Positions 12,154 through 23,275 of a stretch of DNA of 64,000 nt are shown here, piece after piece. Position 1 is the stretch's first letter. Each line of letters opens with the position of its first letter. The notes under the pieces are model-generated. The model was not told where the DNA came from. It saw only the letters and a program-made list of their open reading frames with translations, and did no database searches. The translations under genes were made by a program, and so were the position numbers. The DNA comes from Plectosphaerella cucumerina (lineage: Eukaryota > Ascomycota > Sordariomycetes > Glomerellales > Plectosphaerellaceae), in NCBI GenBank assembly GCA_020746995.1, contig JAGPXD010000003.1:4278001-4342000 (forward strand). The letters are read 5' to 3'.

Positions 12154-12327
12154 AAGGCCGGCCCTTGGCGGGAGGAGTACGAGGCCCAGTTTGGCGAGGA
12201 GGCCTGGGACGAGGATGACGATGGCGACGACCAGGATGGCCACGGCGGCAACGACGGCCACGACGGCCACGACGGCCACGACAGCCAGAACACCTATCAA
12301 CTCAGCCAGACCGCCTTCAACCTGTGA
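12154..12327 (+). other. In-frame C-terminal extension beyond the F-box TAG
   Basis: 57 sense codons continue the F-box frame after the TAG and end in TGA. The codons begin with Lys-Ala-Gly-Pro-Trp, go on to an Asp/Glu-rich region and include four Asp-Gly-His-type repeats. The TAG is followed by AAG, which is not a known strong readthrough context. An intron ending at this TAG would need a phase-0 donor. The only reasonable one, GTGGGC at 12007, would remove a well-formed segment. Confidence 0.5.
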
Positions 12328-13742
12328 TTTCTTGCACTCCGCTTCCGCTGGTTCTCTCGAGGCCCTCCCCAATCACCATGCCTTTCCGACGATTTCATAC
12401 ATCAGACATGGACACGACCCCAAGATCCGCGGCTCACGATGGCCGCGGCAACACGGGAGAACAGCCACGGTTTTTGTCGACGGCTGATTCTTTCCTCTCT
12501 TTTCTTTCCACGCATTCGTCCTTCTTTCCCTTTTCTACCGGGGTTCAGACACAACGGCACACGCCAGAGCGTATAGATGATTTCAGTACTCCAGCAAACG
12601 TACCGCGGAGCAACTCATGATTACACGACCAGGGCGAAAACAGGCGTTTCGGAAAGGAAAAGAATACCTTGAGGACATGGTTTGATTTGCTTTTTGCTTG
12701 GCCGGGATTGGCCACAGGACGGGATACCCAGGGACGGAAAACTGTGTGCATGAGGCAAGACTTGCTATAGAACTGGCCGACGAGGCGGCCAGTATTTGGG
12801 ATTGCCATCATTGAGGATAGGCCAACCGTGTATAAAATCAACAACGCGATAAAACACAATCGTTCGCCAGTGACTTGCCTTGATTTGGTGACTTTGAAGA
12901 GCAGGATCTCATAGGGAGACTCGGGCGAAGTGAGAGACTTCCGGCGACTGACGGCGAGAAGTGCGGGAGCAAAGCCCTTCAAGTAGTAGCCCAGCGGTGA
13001 CGCCGCCATTCAGAGCTTGGTCACAGAAAACATTGGGTTGCGATAGCCGCCACAAGAAACGTTGGGTTGCGATGGCACGGCTTGGCTACGAGAAACGGGC
13101 AGACTGCGATGGCGCAGCCTTACCTAAAGATGCATTTCCGAAAACCCATGTCGGGAAAACCGACCCGGGACTTGAAGTGCATGGAGCAGCACATCTCGCC
13201 GGGCCGGAGAGTCATTCGCGGCTCCATCACATCTCTGTCACCGATGCCATCTTTTTTTAGTTGTGTATTTTTTGGTAATTGTCTTTCGCATGCCAATCCC
13301 GAAAATGCCATGAACCACCAAGGCCCCTTCCTGTTACACCGGAACAAGCAAATGAGGGCAAAGAAAAAACGAGAGGGAAAGGCCGGGAGAGGGAAGACGG
13401 GGACTCCGAGCCTGACGAAATCCTCTCCCGTTCCCGCTGGTTCCAGGTTTTGTGGCCCGCCGCCCTTTTGGGGGAGGGTATTCGCGTCTATCCCCTCGGG
13501 CCCGCCTCCCTACACAACAAGGAGACGGAACGAGGGGGGCCGAAAATGTGTTGGTCTTTTTCACCGCCCCGGGTTCCTCCGCCCGCCGCCGCATCCCCTC
13601 GCGCTTCTGTCCCTTGCCGTTTCTCCCCCTCCGACTATTCTCAGCACCCTCCGAGGTGTGTCCCGTTTTCTTCCCGCTCGTGAACGTTTCGTGGTTGTCG
13701 TCTCTCTAATAAAGTAGAAAAGGGGGGACGTCGTCTCGTTGC
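12328..13742. other. Convergent 3' intergenic region with a small degenerate tandem repeat
   Basis: This lies between the F-box gene and RPL17, whose 3' ends face each other. No gene is supported. Three diverged copies of a ~30-36 nt unit sharing AGAAACG...TTGCGATGGC lie at about 13025-13120. C/T-rich and G-rich patches towards 13700 probably belong to the RPL17 3' UTR. Confidence 0.45.
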
Positions 13743-14635
13743 TTAAGCGGCGGTCAGGGCCTTGCGGGTGCGGATGCCGCGCTGCCGGGAGGACAGGTGC
13801 TCCTCGCGACCGACGACGGCCTCGGACTTCTGAACAACCTCCTCGCCCTCGGTGAGGATGAGCTCGATGTGGCAGGGGTTGGACATGTAGGGGTTGATCT
13901 GTGGATGGGTGTCAGCTTGGGTGTCTCGAGAACGAGATGCCTGTCTTCCGATGAAGGCATTGGGGGCTCTCAACGTACGCGACCGTGGGCGCGGTAAGTC
14001 CTCCTGCGCTGCTTGGGGGCCTGGTTGACCTGGATGTGCTTGACGACCAGGTTGCCAGTGTCGAGACCCTTAGCATCGGCGTTGGACTGGGCGTTCCTGA
14101 GGAGGCCGAGGAGGAAGTCGGCCGACTTGACGGGCCAGCGAGCCCTGGTGACACCGAACTGCTTGCCCTGGGCGGTGCGGCCGGTGCCGCCGGCGTAGCG
14201 GCGCATGGGGACGGCCTCGGTCTTGGTCTTGACGTTCTCGAGGAAGGTCAGGGCGCGCTCGAGCTTCCAGCCGTTGATGGCCTGGGCAGTCTCGCGGGTG
14301 TTCTTGAAAGAGACGCGCAGGTAGGCACCGCGGGCGCGGGCCGACTTGGTGGGCGCGATCTCGGTGGCGGCGTATCGGACCTGGCAAAGGGGTGGCACGG
14401 TTAGTTCTCAGGTTCTGGGCGTTTCTGTGTTGTCTTGTTGTTGTTGATCATTTCTGCGCAGGAAAATCCCCCCCCGCCAACTTGGCCGGCCCCCCGTCAA
14501 TCTCTGACCCTCTGCCGGGTGTTGTGGCCTCCGCATGGCTCTGACGATTGCGTCGGATGGGGACAGAACCAGAAAGTCGGGCGGTACGCTTCTTGATCGA
14601 TCGGACGTCGTGAAGGGGGCAAGGCGACTCACCAT
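13743..14635 (-). CDS. RPL17: 60S ribosomal protein L17 (uL22)
   Basis: The first exon is only the ATG (14635-14633). It is followed by a 252-nt intron beginning GTGAGT, exon 2 (14380-13979), a 80-nt intron and exon 3 (13898-13743). Together they give 186 residues, the usual length for fungal L17. The product starts Met-Val-Arg-Tyr-Ala-Ala and has the hallmark segments RETAQAINGWKLERAL, MRRYAGGTGRTAQGKQFG and KHIQVNQAPKQRRRTYRAHG, and ends in a basic tail with SSRQRGIRTRKAL. The protein lines the exit tunnel of the large ribosomal subunit. An ATG-only first exon with a long first intron is typical of fungal ribosomal protein genes. It is divergent from fibrillarin. Confidence 0.97.
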
Positions 14636-15426
14636 CGTGATTGTTGGGTGTGTTGATGGTGTCGACGGTCGTTGGGTGTACTGGAACTGGCTGCTGGTCG
14701 GGAGGGTGTTAGAAGAAATTCGCAACCCTCAAAGACTTGCCCTGTCCCAAGCCCCCGTCTGGCGGCCGGGCGCCCTGGTTGGCTCGCTTACCGATTGGGA
14801 AGTTCTGGTGGGGCGCAAAAGGGTTTCTGCCCTAGCAAATCGGATTGCACCTGACGAGGCTGCGACAGCAGAGAAGGGTGATGATGGGTTGCGAAAAGGC
14901 AGGAGCGTGATGGAGAATTAATGCGATTGACAGCCGATGAAGAGAGAATGAGTTTTAATCAAGTTCGTCGATCAAAACATGTCTTTTCCTATGGATCACA
15001 GCATCGATTCTGGTGCGGTGCATCACCCCCTTATCTTATCACCTCAGACTGGACCTTCGACCCCCAGGAACCGGCTGGAGTCGGACGCGGGTCCCGTCAC
15101 GCCTGGCCCCACCGAGGAAGAGCGTCGGCGCGGATCAACGCTTCTCCATGACAGCCAATCACATCTCGCTGTCCCCACCAGCCTTTTTTCTGCAGGAGCA
15201 TGGTCCGAGCTCCGTTGCATTGAGCTCCCCGAAAAAAAGTTCGAGGAAAAATTTCACCCAGCCAAACTGCTGAAGTAGCACCAGCACCCCCCGTTATCCC
15301 AACCTCGACAAGACAACTAGGGACGCGCAACGCCAGCCCCTCCAAACTCAGAACCGATCACCCCGTGGAGCTGATCGCAAGCTGTACTCTTCCCATCCCG
15401 ACCTCAACACTCTTCAATCGATCTCA
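14636..15426. promoter_or_regulatory. Shared divergent promoter of RPL17 and NOP1
   Basis: 791 bp separate the two start codons. It contains an RRPE-like GAAAAATTT at 15246-15254, a CCCTAG at 14830-14835 and a CTAGGG at 15318-15323. The last two are in opposite orientation, each 100-200 nt upstream of its own gene. No coding frame is supported inside. Confidence 0.6.
15246..15254 (+). promoter_or_regulatory. RRPE-like element upstream of fibrillarin
   Basis: GAAAAATTT matches the core of the yeast rRNA-processing element (RRPE). It lies about 173 nt upstream of the fibrillarin ATG, within the usual distance for ribosome-biogenesis genes. The match is short, so chance cannot be excluded. Confidence 0.45.
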
Positions 15427-16607
15427 ATGGCTCCCTTCGGCGGTGGACGCGGCGGCGGTCGCGGTGGTTTCGGTGATCGCGGTGGCCGTGGCGGCTTCGG
15501 TGGTCGCGGTGGTGGTCGCGGTAAGGACTCTCAAGGATGCATGGTGTCCGACTGAGCTTTTGTGTCTGACTCTGCTTCTTTAGGCGGTGGCCGTGGTGGT
15601 TTCGGTGATCGTGGTGGTCGCGGCGGTGGCCGTGGTGCTCCCCGTGGTAAGAGACTTCCGGACTTGAACGATGCATTTAAGACACACCACTAACATGTCC
15701 TTCTCCAGGCGGTGGCCGTGGTGGTTTCGGTGGCCGTGGTCGCGGCGGTGTCGACAAGCGTGGCGGTCGCGGCGGTGGTGCCGGCGGCCAGAAGGGTGGC
15801 CAGAAGGTCATCGTCGAGCCTCACCGTCACGCCGGTATCTTCGTCGTCCGCGGCAAGGAGGACGCTATTGCGACCCGCAACCTGACGCCTGGCGAGTCCG
15901 TGTACGGCGAGAAGCGCGTGTCTGTCGACAACGCCGTCCAGAACGAGGACGGCACCACCACAAACACCAAGATCGAGTACCGCGTGTGGAACCCCTTCCG
16001 CTCCAAGCTTGCTGCCGGTGTCATCGGCGGTCTGGAGAAGCTCTACTTCGGCCCCGGCTCCAAGGTCCTCTACCTCGGTGGTGCCTCGGGTACCTCTGTC
16101 TCCCACGTTGCCGACATCGTCGGTCCCACTGGCTTCGTCTACGCCGTCGAGTTCTCCCCGCGGTCCGGCCGTGACCTGATCGGCATGGCCTCGAAGCGCA
16201 CCAACGTCGTCCCCATCGTCGAGGACGCCCGCCAGCCCCTCAAGTACCGCATGATCATGCCTATGGTCGACGCCATCTTCGCCGATGTTGCCCAGCCCGA
16301 CCAGGCCCGTATCGTCGCCATGAACGCCCACCACTTCCTCAAGGTCGGCGGTGGCATCCTCATCTCCATCAAGGCCAACTGTATCGACTCGACGGCGCCC
16401 GCCGCCAAGGTCTTCGCCGCCGAGGTTGAGAAGATGCGCGCCGAGCGCATCACCCCCAAGGAGCAGCTGACGCTGGGTATGTCACCCCCCGTGGCCTTCG
16501 TGCCCAACTCCCCCTCACTTCGTTCCCCCCACTGACACCCCCTCCCAGAGCCCTTCGAGAGGGACCACTGCCTCGTCGCCGCCGAGTACAACCGCTACGG
16601 AAAATAA
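15427..16607 (+). CDS. NOP1: Fibrillarin / Nop1, box C/D snoRNP 2'-O-methyltransferase
   Basis: Four exons (15427-15520, 15584-15646, 15709-16476, 16549-16607) encode 327 residues. All introns interrupt Gly codons or the last Gly-less segment and restore the frame. Residues 1 to ~80 are a Gly/Arg-rich (GAR) domain of GGRGG and GGFG repeats, split by two introns with near-identical edges. The rest is the Rossmann-fold methyltransferase domain with the YLGGASGTSVSHVAD SAM-binding loop, VYAVEFSPRSGRDL, the KYRMIMPMVDAIFADVAQPDQ strand region and an SIKANCIDSTA segment. The C-terminus reads ERDHCLVAAEYNRYGK-like. Fibrillarin uses SAM to 2'-O-methylate rRNA guided by box C/D snoRNAs, and also methylates a histone H2A glutamine. 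It pairs functionally with the divergent RPL17 gene. Confidence 0.97.
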
Positions 16608-17547
16608 GCGCGCGATGCGCGGAGAGAAATCAAACAAACGGCAGGAGTATGAGGCGGGGAGGCGAGCAGCAGAGAGCAGGCTGTTGAATCTGTAAATGTC
16701 ACGCGAGATTCCCACGATGTTCGGCTTTCTTGCTTCTCGGTTTTCTTGGGTCGGTTAGGCTTTTCACCAGGTCAGGCGTTATACGGTTTGCTGTTACATC
16801 ATGGCCTCAGTTTACTGCATTTGAGTCAGGAATGGACCATTCACCAAGTCTCGGCTGCAATGCCTACCTTCGGCGTGAAACCACTCGTGACAGCATCGTA
16901 TGTTTCTCTGTCTCTGCTTTCCGGTTGCCTCATTTGCCCACCTCGGCAAGACGGTAACCGTCGCCCTGCTTGCCCGAGCACTTGCGTCTCAGGTCCCCAG
17001 CCAACATTCATTTGACCCAGGCAGAGAGAACTCATAGACAAGCCTCCAAGAAATGACCGCCATATCCAAGGCACCGACTGCAACAGTCTTCAGGAACCGG
17101 ACCAAGATCTAAGATTGATCTCAAAGAACGATTCGTGAGTAAAGTCTATCACTGGCCTCTTTCGCAGTGTGCATGCATGTCTTATATCCTTTGCCAAACA
17201 CCCCTCCCAAAGCCGCCCTTTAGACACGACTCAGAAACCACATCCAGCCCCTTCCATCTTTATTCGAAAAGGCACACCCCAGTTGTATCGAGAAAGCTGC
17301 TCAACAACTTCATTACTTCGCCAAATCCCCATGTCTCAAGAAAGCGTCTTCTGCCGGCTCAGCATGTCTGCTCATCCTCATCCTCCAGAGCTATGCCATC
17401 GGACACCATCTTGACTTTGCCATCATTCCCTCCAACCAGCATCTCATGATCAATTGAATCCTCTTCGTGCCCTGTACCCCATCAAGCCTACAATTCTGAT
17501 CCTCAAGTGCCCCTGTGTCCCCCCGCGCACCTGCTTCAACGAAGACA
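16608..17547. other. Intergenic between fibrillarin and the 17.5-kb unknown gene
   Basis: About 940 bp with fibrillarin 3' UTR and the next promoter. I see no supported gene. Confidence 0.45.
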
Positions 17548-18252
17548 ATGGCGCACCATGACGACTGGCGAGGCAGAGGCCGCAAGCATGGATCGAACCG
17601 GGCAGACGACAAAGTTCACCCCCGAGGCCGGCGTCACGACCACCATCGCTCTCCTCTTCGTGGCAGGGTAGTGACTGCAGCCTTGGCAGGCCTTCCGACT
17701 CCGACGTCCCTCTTCGGCTCCAGCGGCTTCGGTGCCCATGATCCTATCTCCAACAGCAAATCGAACCCGTTCCTGGCCGGCAGTCGTCGTCGCGAGCAGC
17801 AGAGAGGCCAGCGGCGCCAATCGAACTCTTTCCTGCGAACATTGAAACACCATGCCGACCACCCGGAAGCGCCTTGGGGACCAGGCTTTGGCCGCTACTA
17901 CCACTCGCAGGATCTGCAGACCCTCCAAGCCCAGCTACAGGCAGAGTCCGACAAGGATCGCACGAAGCGCGCCAACGCATTGCTCGGACACCGGATGCAG
18001 CTCATCGGGCAGGCTGCCTACAGCGAGTACCAAACAATCATCCGAGCCTGGTGCGAGGAAGTAGGTGTGCCGGAGGAGGAGCCGGAGCCGATGGACTGGC
18101 AGCCGGAGCAAGAGACTCCTGTGCATGTCGTTTACGTTCAATCCGCGCCAGCGACCACGATCGCGCCCGGTCACTCACCTGCTACTGATGGCAATTTCGT
18201 TACCAATGTTCCCGAGAGAAACGACTGGGAGGAGCTGTCCCTGATCATATAA
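17548..18252 (+). CDS. Hypothetical protein, basic and disordered N-terminus
   Basis: A single exon of 234 residues, started at the first ATG in the frame (17548). The first ~110 residues are rich in Arg, His, Gly, Ser and Asn and probably disordered. Residues ~110-180 look helical (Leu/Gln/Ala-rich, with a RYYHSQDLQTLQAQLQ-type segment) and may be a short coiled coil. The C-terminal part is acidic and Pro-rich and ends Trp-Glu-Glu-Leu-Ser-Leu-Ile-Ile. I recognise no family. Absence of stop codons over 700 bp, ordinary codon usage and a helical core support a real gene. A missing 5' exon or a chance ORF cannot be ruled out. Confidence 0.5.
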   Translation: MAHHDDWRGRGRKHGSNRADDKVHPRGRRHDHHRSPLRGRVVTAALAGLPTPTSLFGSSGFGAHDPISNSKSNPFLAGSRRREQQRGQRRQSNSFLRTLKHHADHPEAPWGPGFGRYYHSQDLQTLQAQLQAESDKDRTKRANALLGHRMQLIGQAAYSEYQTIIRAWCEEVGVPEEEPEPMDWQPEQETPVHVVYVQSAPATTIAPGHSPATDGNFVTNVPERNDWEELSLII

Positions 18253-21200
18253 AGAGGTACGCCATCATCCCTTCGGTGAAGTGTTTGTGATCGACTGCTG
18301 ACCAGCCGCCAGCAGCCGATCTGGCGCACTTGCGACGTTGGACACGACCGGGGAAACCGGAACAGCCTCACAAACAGCACCATTGCATGAGCTTGCCGGC
18401 ATGGTCTGGCCAAGAAGGAGAGATTGGTGGTTGGATGCCAAGATGCGTGGGCAAGACGCATGAGTCGTGGCGGTTCGGAGGCTACATCGCCGGCGAGGGG
18501 GAGGCATGGCTGGATATCGATGGGGAGCAGTTGGCGGAGAGAGCCGTGATGTGGCGAGGAAACGACGGGGCAACCTATGATCGCTGGGGGAGAACCAGAA
18601 TGTAAGTATTGTACGATTGGTGTTCGATTTACGAACTTTATGAAACACGTCGCATGGAATTGCAGCGGATGTCTGTCTGGACCAACTGGTCGAAAATCTC
18701 AGAGGATTCTCCCGTTCCCTGGCAGCCTGGTCCCATGGGAACGAGCCTTGCCCCTTTCTAGCCAAGTGGCGAGCATCATATATTGTGGACAAGGGTAAAG
18801 AGAGGCCGCCAGTTGGCAGCCTTTTGTTAGTGTCGTCGCCGTTGGTCGTATTCCAGTTGCCAAAGGCCGGCCCAGACCGAGAGCTGGCTGGCTTTCGAGA
18901 TAATTGCGCCCGACCGAGTCAGTCGCTGTCCCCGGCGTCGCCGGTATATTGATGCCGTGAACCAACAGCTGCAGAGGGACTTGAACGAAATGAGAGCGTG
19001 CTGAGGTCCTTCCCTGGCACACGTCCCGAGGCCGCGGGCCGGTGGGCGAGAGCCGATGCATGAGAGGAAAAAGCTAGATTCGCGTACATGATGGCTTCCA
19101 TCTCGGTTCGGGCGGTTGCTCATCTTGAGAGAGCTCGGTGAGATTGCCCGGCGAGGCGGTCCGCCCTTGTTGACGTCGCACAGACCCTGCTGTCGTTTCT
19201 GTGACCTGTCAGCCAAATCCTACGAGAAATCCCGAACCAGGTCCGTGTCCTCGGGCAATGGCGTTGACAGTGGACAGGTCCTTCCCTGCCTGTCAGTCGA
19301 CAGAAGGAGAATTGATGTGCGGTGCCCTAGGGGAACATTGGGAAAGGAGCTCGCAGCACGGGTGACTTGGCGAGAGCAACGCTGCAAGCTTCCATCAAGC
19401 TCTGCGCACCTGGATCGGACCGGTCCTGCTCTGCCAGGTCTGCTATAGCCAGGGAGGCAGGCGGGGGTTGCAATGTGGCTTCGTCGATGTAGAGTCGAAA
19501 GGCGGTGGCTTTGAGGACTTGGGGAGTAGCGCGAGTCATGCTGCGGAGATGAAGACGTTGTTAAGGCAAGGGGCGGCCATGGCCTAGATCTTTGCCCTGC
19601 TGGGCTAGGCTGGGTGTGTTACCTTGTGAAGTAGTGTCCCTCCCCTGACCGAGAGAGAGTTCGCCTCGCAGGGTGATGCCCATTGACCGGCTGAATATCA
19701 AGTCCGGGGAAGGGGGGTGACTGGGGTTGGTAGGAATGAACTTCGGGTTGGAAAGGAGATGGTGCTGACCCCTGTCCCCGTGGGTGCACGGACTGAGCCC
19801 TGTCAGGGTCGCGTGTTGATCTTCAGAGGCATCCCTGCCAGCTCCCCCCTTCCTCCCCGTGCCGTGGAACTGGACAGGGAGTGCTTCGGAGGCGGTCCTG
19901 TTCAGGGCCTGGCCAGCCGTGCAGAGAGCGAGGTGATGAAACGACGCCACCTCGACCCGGTATGGATAGGCGCGATTCCTCTGAGAGCGAGCTGGGACGG
20001 GAGTGGACGAGGAACGATGTGGTCGCGTAGCAGCGCCGCGTTCCAGGTTGTTGGGTGCGGCTTGTGGTCCAGCTTGAATTTAGCCGGTGGGCAGCATGAC
20101 AAGCAGGCTCTGACACGGGGCCAAGTCTCGCGGGAGTCGAATCCCAGTCTGTCCGAGGGGTCAGTGAACGGAACATTTTGGTCTCGGATTTCCGGGGTAC
20201 TGAAGGATCCTGTGCAGTGTAGGCAGATGGGAGTGGAAGTCGGGAGTCTTGGCTTGGCTCTTTGTGGAGCGATGCTCGAGGTCCGCCGATCTGGTCATAT
20301 GTGACTTTTGAAGATAACGGTCGGGAAAAGAAAGCATCCGAAAGAAGAGACCGCGTGCAAATAGAGTATGTTTCGTCCGAGGAACGACAGGCTTGCGAAC
20401 CCCCGACCCGATCGTGGCGTCAGTCAACGTCTGACCATCACGTTGCGTCGGCGTCGAGAGAGCATGGCGGCGGCATGGGTTTGCGGAAGCCAGGCTAGGC
20501 CAGGCCACGAGACGCCCATGTCTGATAGAACCAGGATGTCTGTGCTTGCGAGGGGAGCTCAAGCTGGCGCCAGAGTTTGGTCTGTCCTGGGCGATTAGGT
20601 GCGACTCGATGTCGTCAGGTGAAGGGCAATGAACATGAGGGATGACGGGAAGCAATGGAAGTCGAAAATATCTCCAGGTGCTGCCAGGCGGAGAGAGTGT
20701 CCATGTCAAGTCTCCCGTCTCAGGTCCATTTCTCCGGCTCGGCCAGGTCCCGCTCATTCCACACGCTCCTGCCGGGTGGAGGACACTCTTGACACTGAAG
20801 GAAGGAACAGGGAGGCGCACCTTCCACCTCCTCTTCGCATGGTGATGAACCAGACACAAGCTGCATGCCAACAACCCTCGTCGCAATTCTCCCGTCCGCC
20901 ATCCCCATTGCATTGCCAATCTTCGCCCCTCGACACCCTGGTCACCCTGGTCACCCTCCATCCAGACCAGACCGCACACATTTGCCTAATTGACCTGAGG
21001 CACGCTCGCCCGCACCATACTCACCAACCCGACCGGTGTGGCCTGAAGCCAGCCATGATCGTCTTTCCCTTGGCTCACCGGCTGGGCAGCGACATGTGCT
21101 CCAGCAAAAACAGAAACAGACAGGAGCCCCGTGTGGCGTGCGCCAAGTCGACTATCAACTCCCCGCGGTGAAGCGAGATATTCCCCCAATTCCGTCGTAA

Positions 21201-23275
21201 AGCCATTCTGGGTCTTGGTTTTGCAGAGGCGCCGATGGCGACGACTGCCCAGCAACCAATCTTCGACCTGTGGCTGCTGCTGCTGCTGCTGCTGGGGGCC
21301 GTCTCGGGGGCCCTGTCCGGCACCGCCGAATGCGGTTGGATGCGTCTCTTCATCGATTCTGCGTGTGGTGCTGCCACACTCGTCACAACGGCGCCCTTAG
21401 CGACCTCGTGGCGTTTCCCACGTGGTGCTGAATACTCGTTGCGGCATGGCACCGGAGCAGAACAACCACCACCGGACGAGAATGGGACAGCAGCATTGAC
21501 ATCTGATTTCCCAAGAATCCTTTCAGGTCGACCCCTCGCCTGCTTTCTCAAGCACGACTCGGGTCACGAATCGACCTCCTCGTCCCTCTCTCGGGTACCT
21601 GCACCTGTCACTGCTGGCCCGAGAGCCGCTCTTCGCCATGATGCATCCACGACCTTTGCGTTGGGACCGTCGATGCGATGCTAGTGGCACATCGCCCGTC
21701 CGCCCGCGCCGTTAATGGCCTGATCGACGTCGGATATCCTGCCGGGCGTCGCCTTTTCTGCCTGGTGCAGTGGTGCTGCCCGCCGGCGTCTGCTATAGTT
21801 CGTCCAAAGCAACGCCTTGATGCGATGCCACGCGACCGGAAAGCCCGTCACCTTCTCGCACAGACGCACCTCGGACGGCGACCGGTCTTGCTTGCCCCTG
21901 GACTAGATACTTTCCAAAAACACAACTGATGTGGCTTGGCCAGGGGGTGCTTCCCGAGATTTCTCTCTTCTCAGCCAAGCCAACACACGGCGGCCAGGCC
22001 AGACTGGGACGTGTCGAGTCGGGTCGCCGCCCTGCACCAGCGGTTAGCACCTCAGTAGTGTCGCCCATGGCACACCACGCACCACACACACACCGCCGAC
22101 CTGCTCCTCCTCGCTCGCTACCACACATGCACGCCTACATCGCACACGTCGACACCAAGTTACTCAGCTCCAGACAGCCGCCGCTGGGACCGGGGCTTTC
22201 GCTGCCGACCCCAAATGCGGCGACGGCGTCATGTACGCTCGCCCGTCGGGGGCCAAAGCATCACGAGAAGAAAACCCCAAACATAGACGTGAAAAGCTCG
22301 ACATTCTTCAGCGACATTGCCTCGCCCGCCCCCCCGGAACGAGGCCACAAGCCGACCTCCTTGACCGGGCTGGCTCCGTGCCGTATGTACACATCCTGGC
22401 ACCACACATGCATGCAGAACGAGCATCATCCCTGAAGACCCCAGGTTCTTCTGACCCCGCGCCAAGTCGGTCGAGCGGGTCTGGGTCTGGATCCAGGTGG
22501 AGGGCTCCTCCTCCTCATCATCCACCTCCAGACATCCACCAACAACGCAGCCCCCGGGCCCCCCCTTCGCGCATCTCTTCGCTCGCTCATCCCCTACACC
22601 CACACACGGCCCAGCTCCGACGCGACATCTCCCCCCCAGGCCCCAGCTCGCACGCTGACATGCACGGCCCCTAGCGTCACGTTTTTGGGGGTTGCCCCTA
22701 CAGTACGAGTAGGAGCTGCGCTCTCGTCAACCCTGTTGGTTCGGCATGCCTGTCGTCCTCTGCCCGCCGGCCTTTCGGCGTGCGTGTTCTGCCCAGGGGT
22801 CCCTGCCAGATTTCTTCGCCCCCCCCCCCCCATGTCCGGCAGGCAGGAAGCTCTTCCTCCTCTCGCTCATCTTTGTGACTGTGGCATGAATCATACCCAG
22901 TCTGCGCCGCCGGGTTCATATGCTGCCGTTTCCCCCTTTCCCTTTTCCGAACGCGAGCCCAGATCGACGGCTATATACCATTGCTTTCTCGCCCCGATCC
23001 GTGGCCATCTTTGGACACGGCCACTCTACGACCCCCGTCGGTGGCACTGAGCGAGCGCCTTACCACTTTGCAACCTTGCAACCTTGCGAAGTAGGCTTTT
23101 CCAACAGCCATTCTCGCGGCTTGCTGCCAGATACAAATTACGATCACCTGGCTGATACGCACCTTCTCTTCAACACCCCTGCCAAGGGCGTGTACTTGCA
23201 ATTTCGGGGCTCTTTCGCCTGCTTACACCAAAAGAGCTGTGCAACGTCCGTCTCACTTCGATACCACTTCTCGCC
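18253..23275. other. 5-kb gene-free stretch upstream of the GPCR gene
   Basis: No gene with recognisable protein features was found. Open frames up to about 270 codons occur on both strands (for example 20161-20979 minus), but they are Arg/Pro/Ser-rich and match no family. The region contains a (CTG)7 tract at 21274-21294 and a short CA repeat at about 22083-22092. There is also a run of 13 C at about 22819-22831. It probably includes a long promoter and leader for the GPCR gene, and could hold an undetected intron-rich gene or a non-coding RNA. Confidence 0.4.

Noticed and set aside
14381..14632. Box C/D snoRNA in the RPL17 first intron
   Set aside because: AATGATCA and a CTGA occur, but there is no convincing terminal stem or guide arrangement.
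20161..20979. 272-codon minus-strand frame
   Set aside because: No domain, no signal or repeat, and codon choice looks like ordinary GC-rich non-coding DNA.
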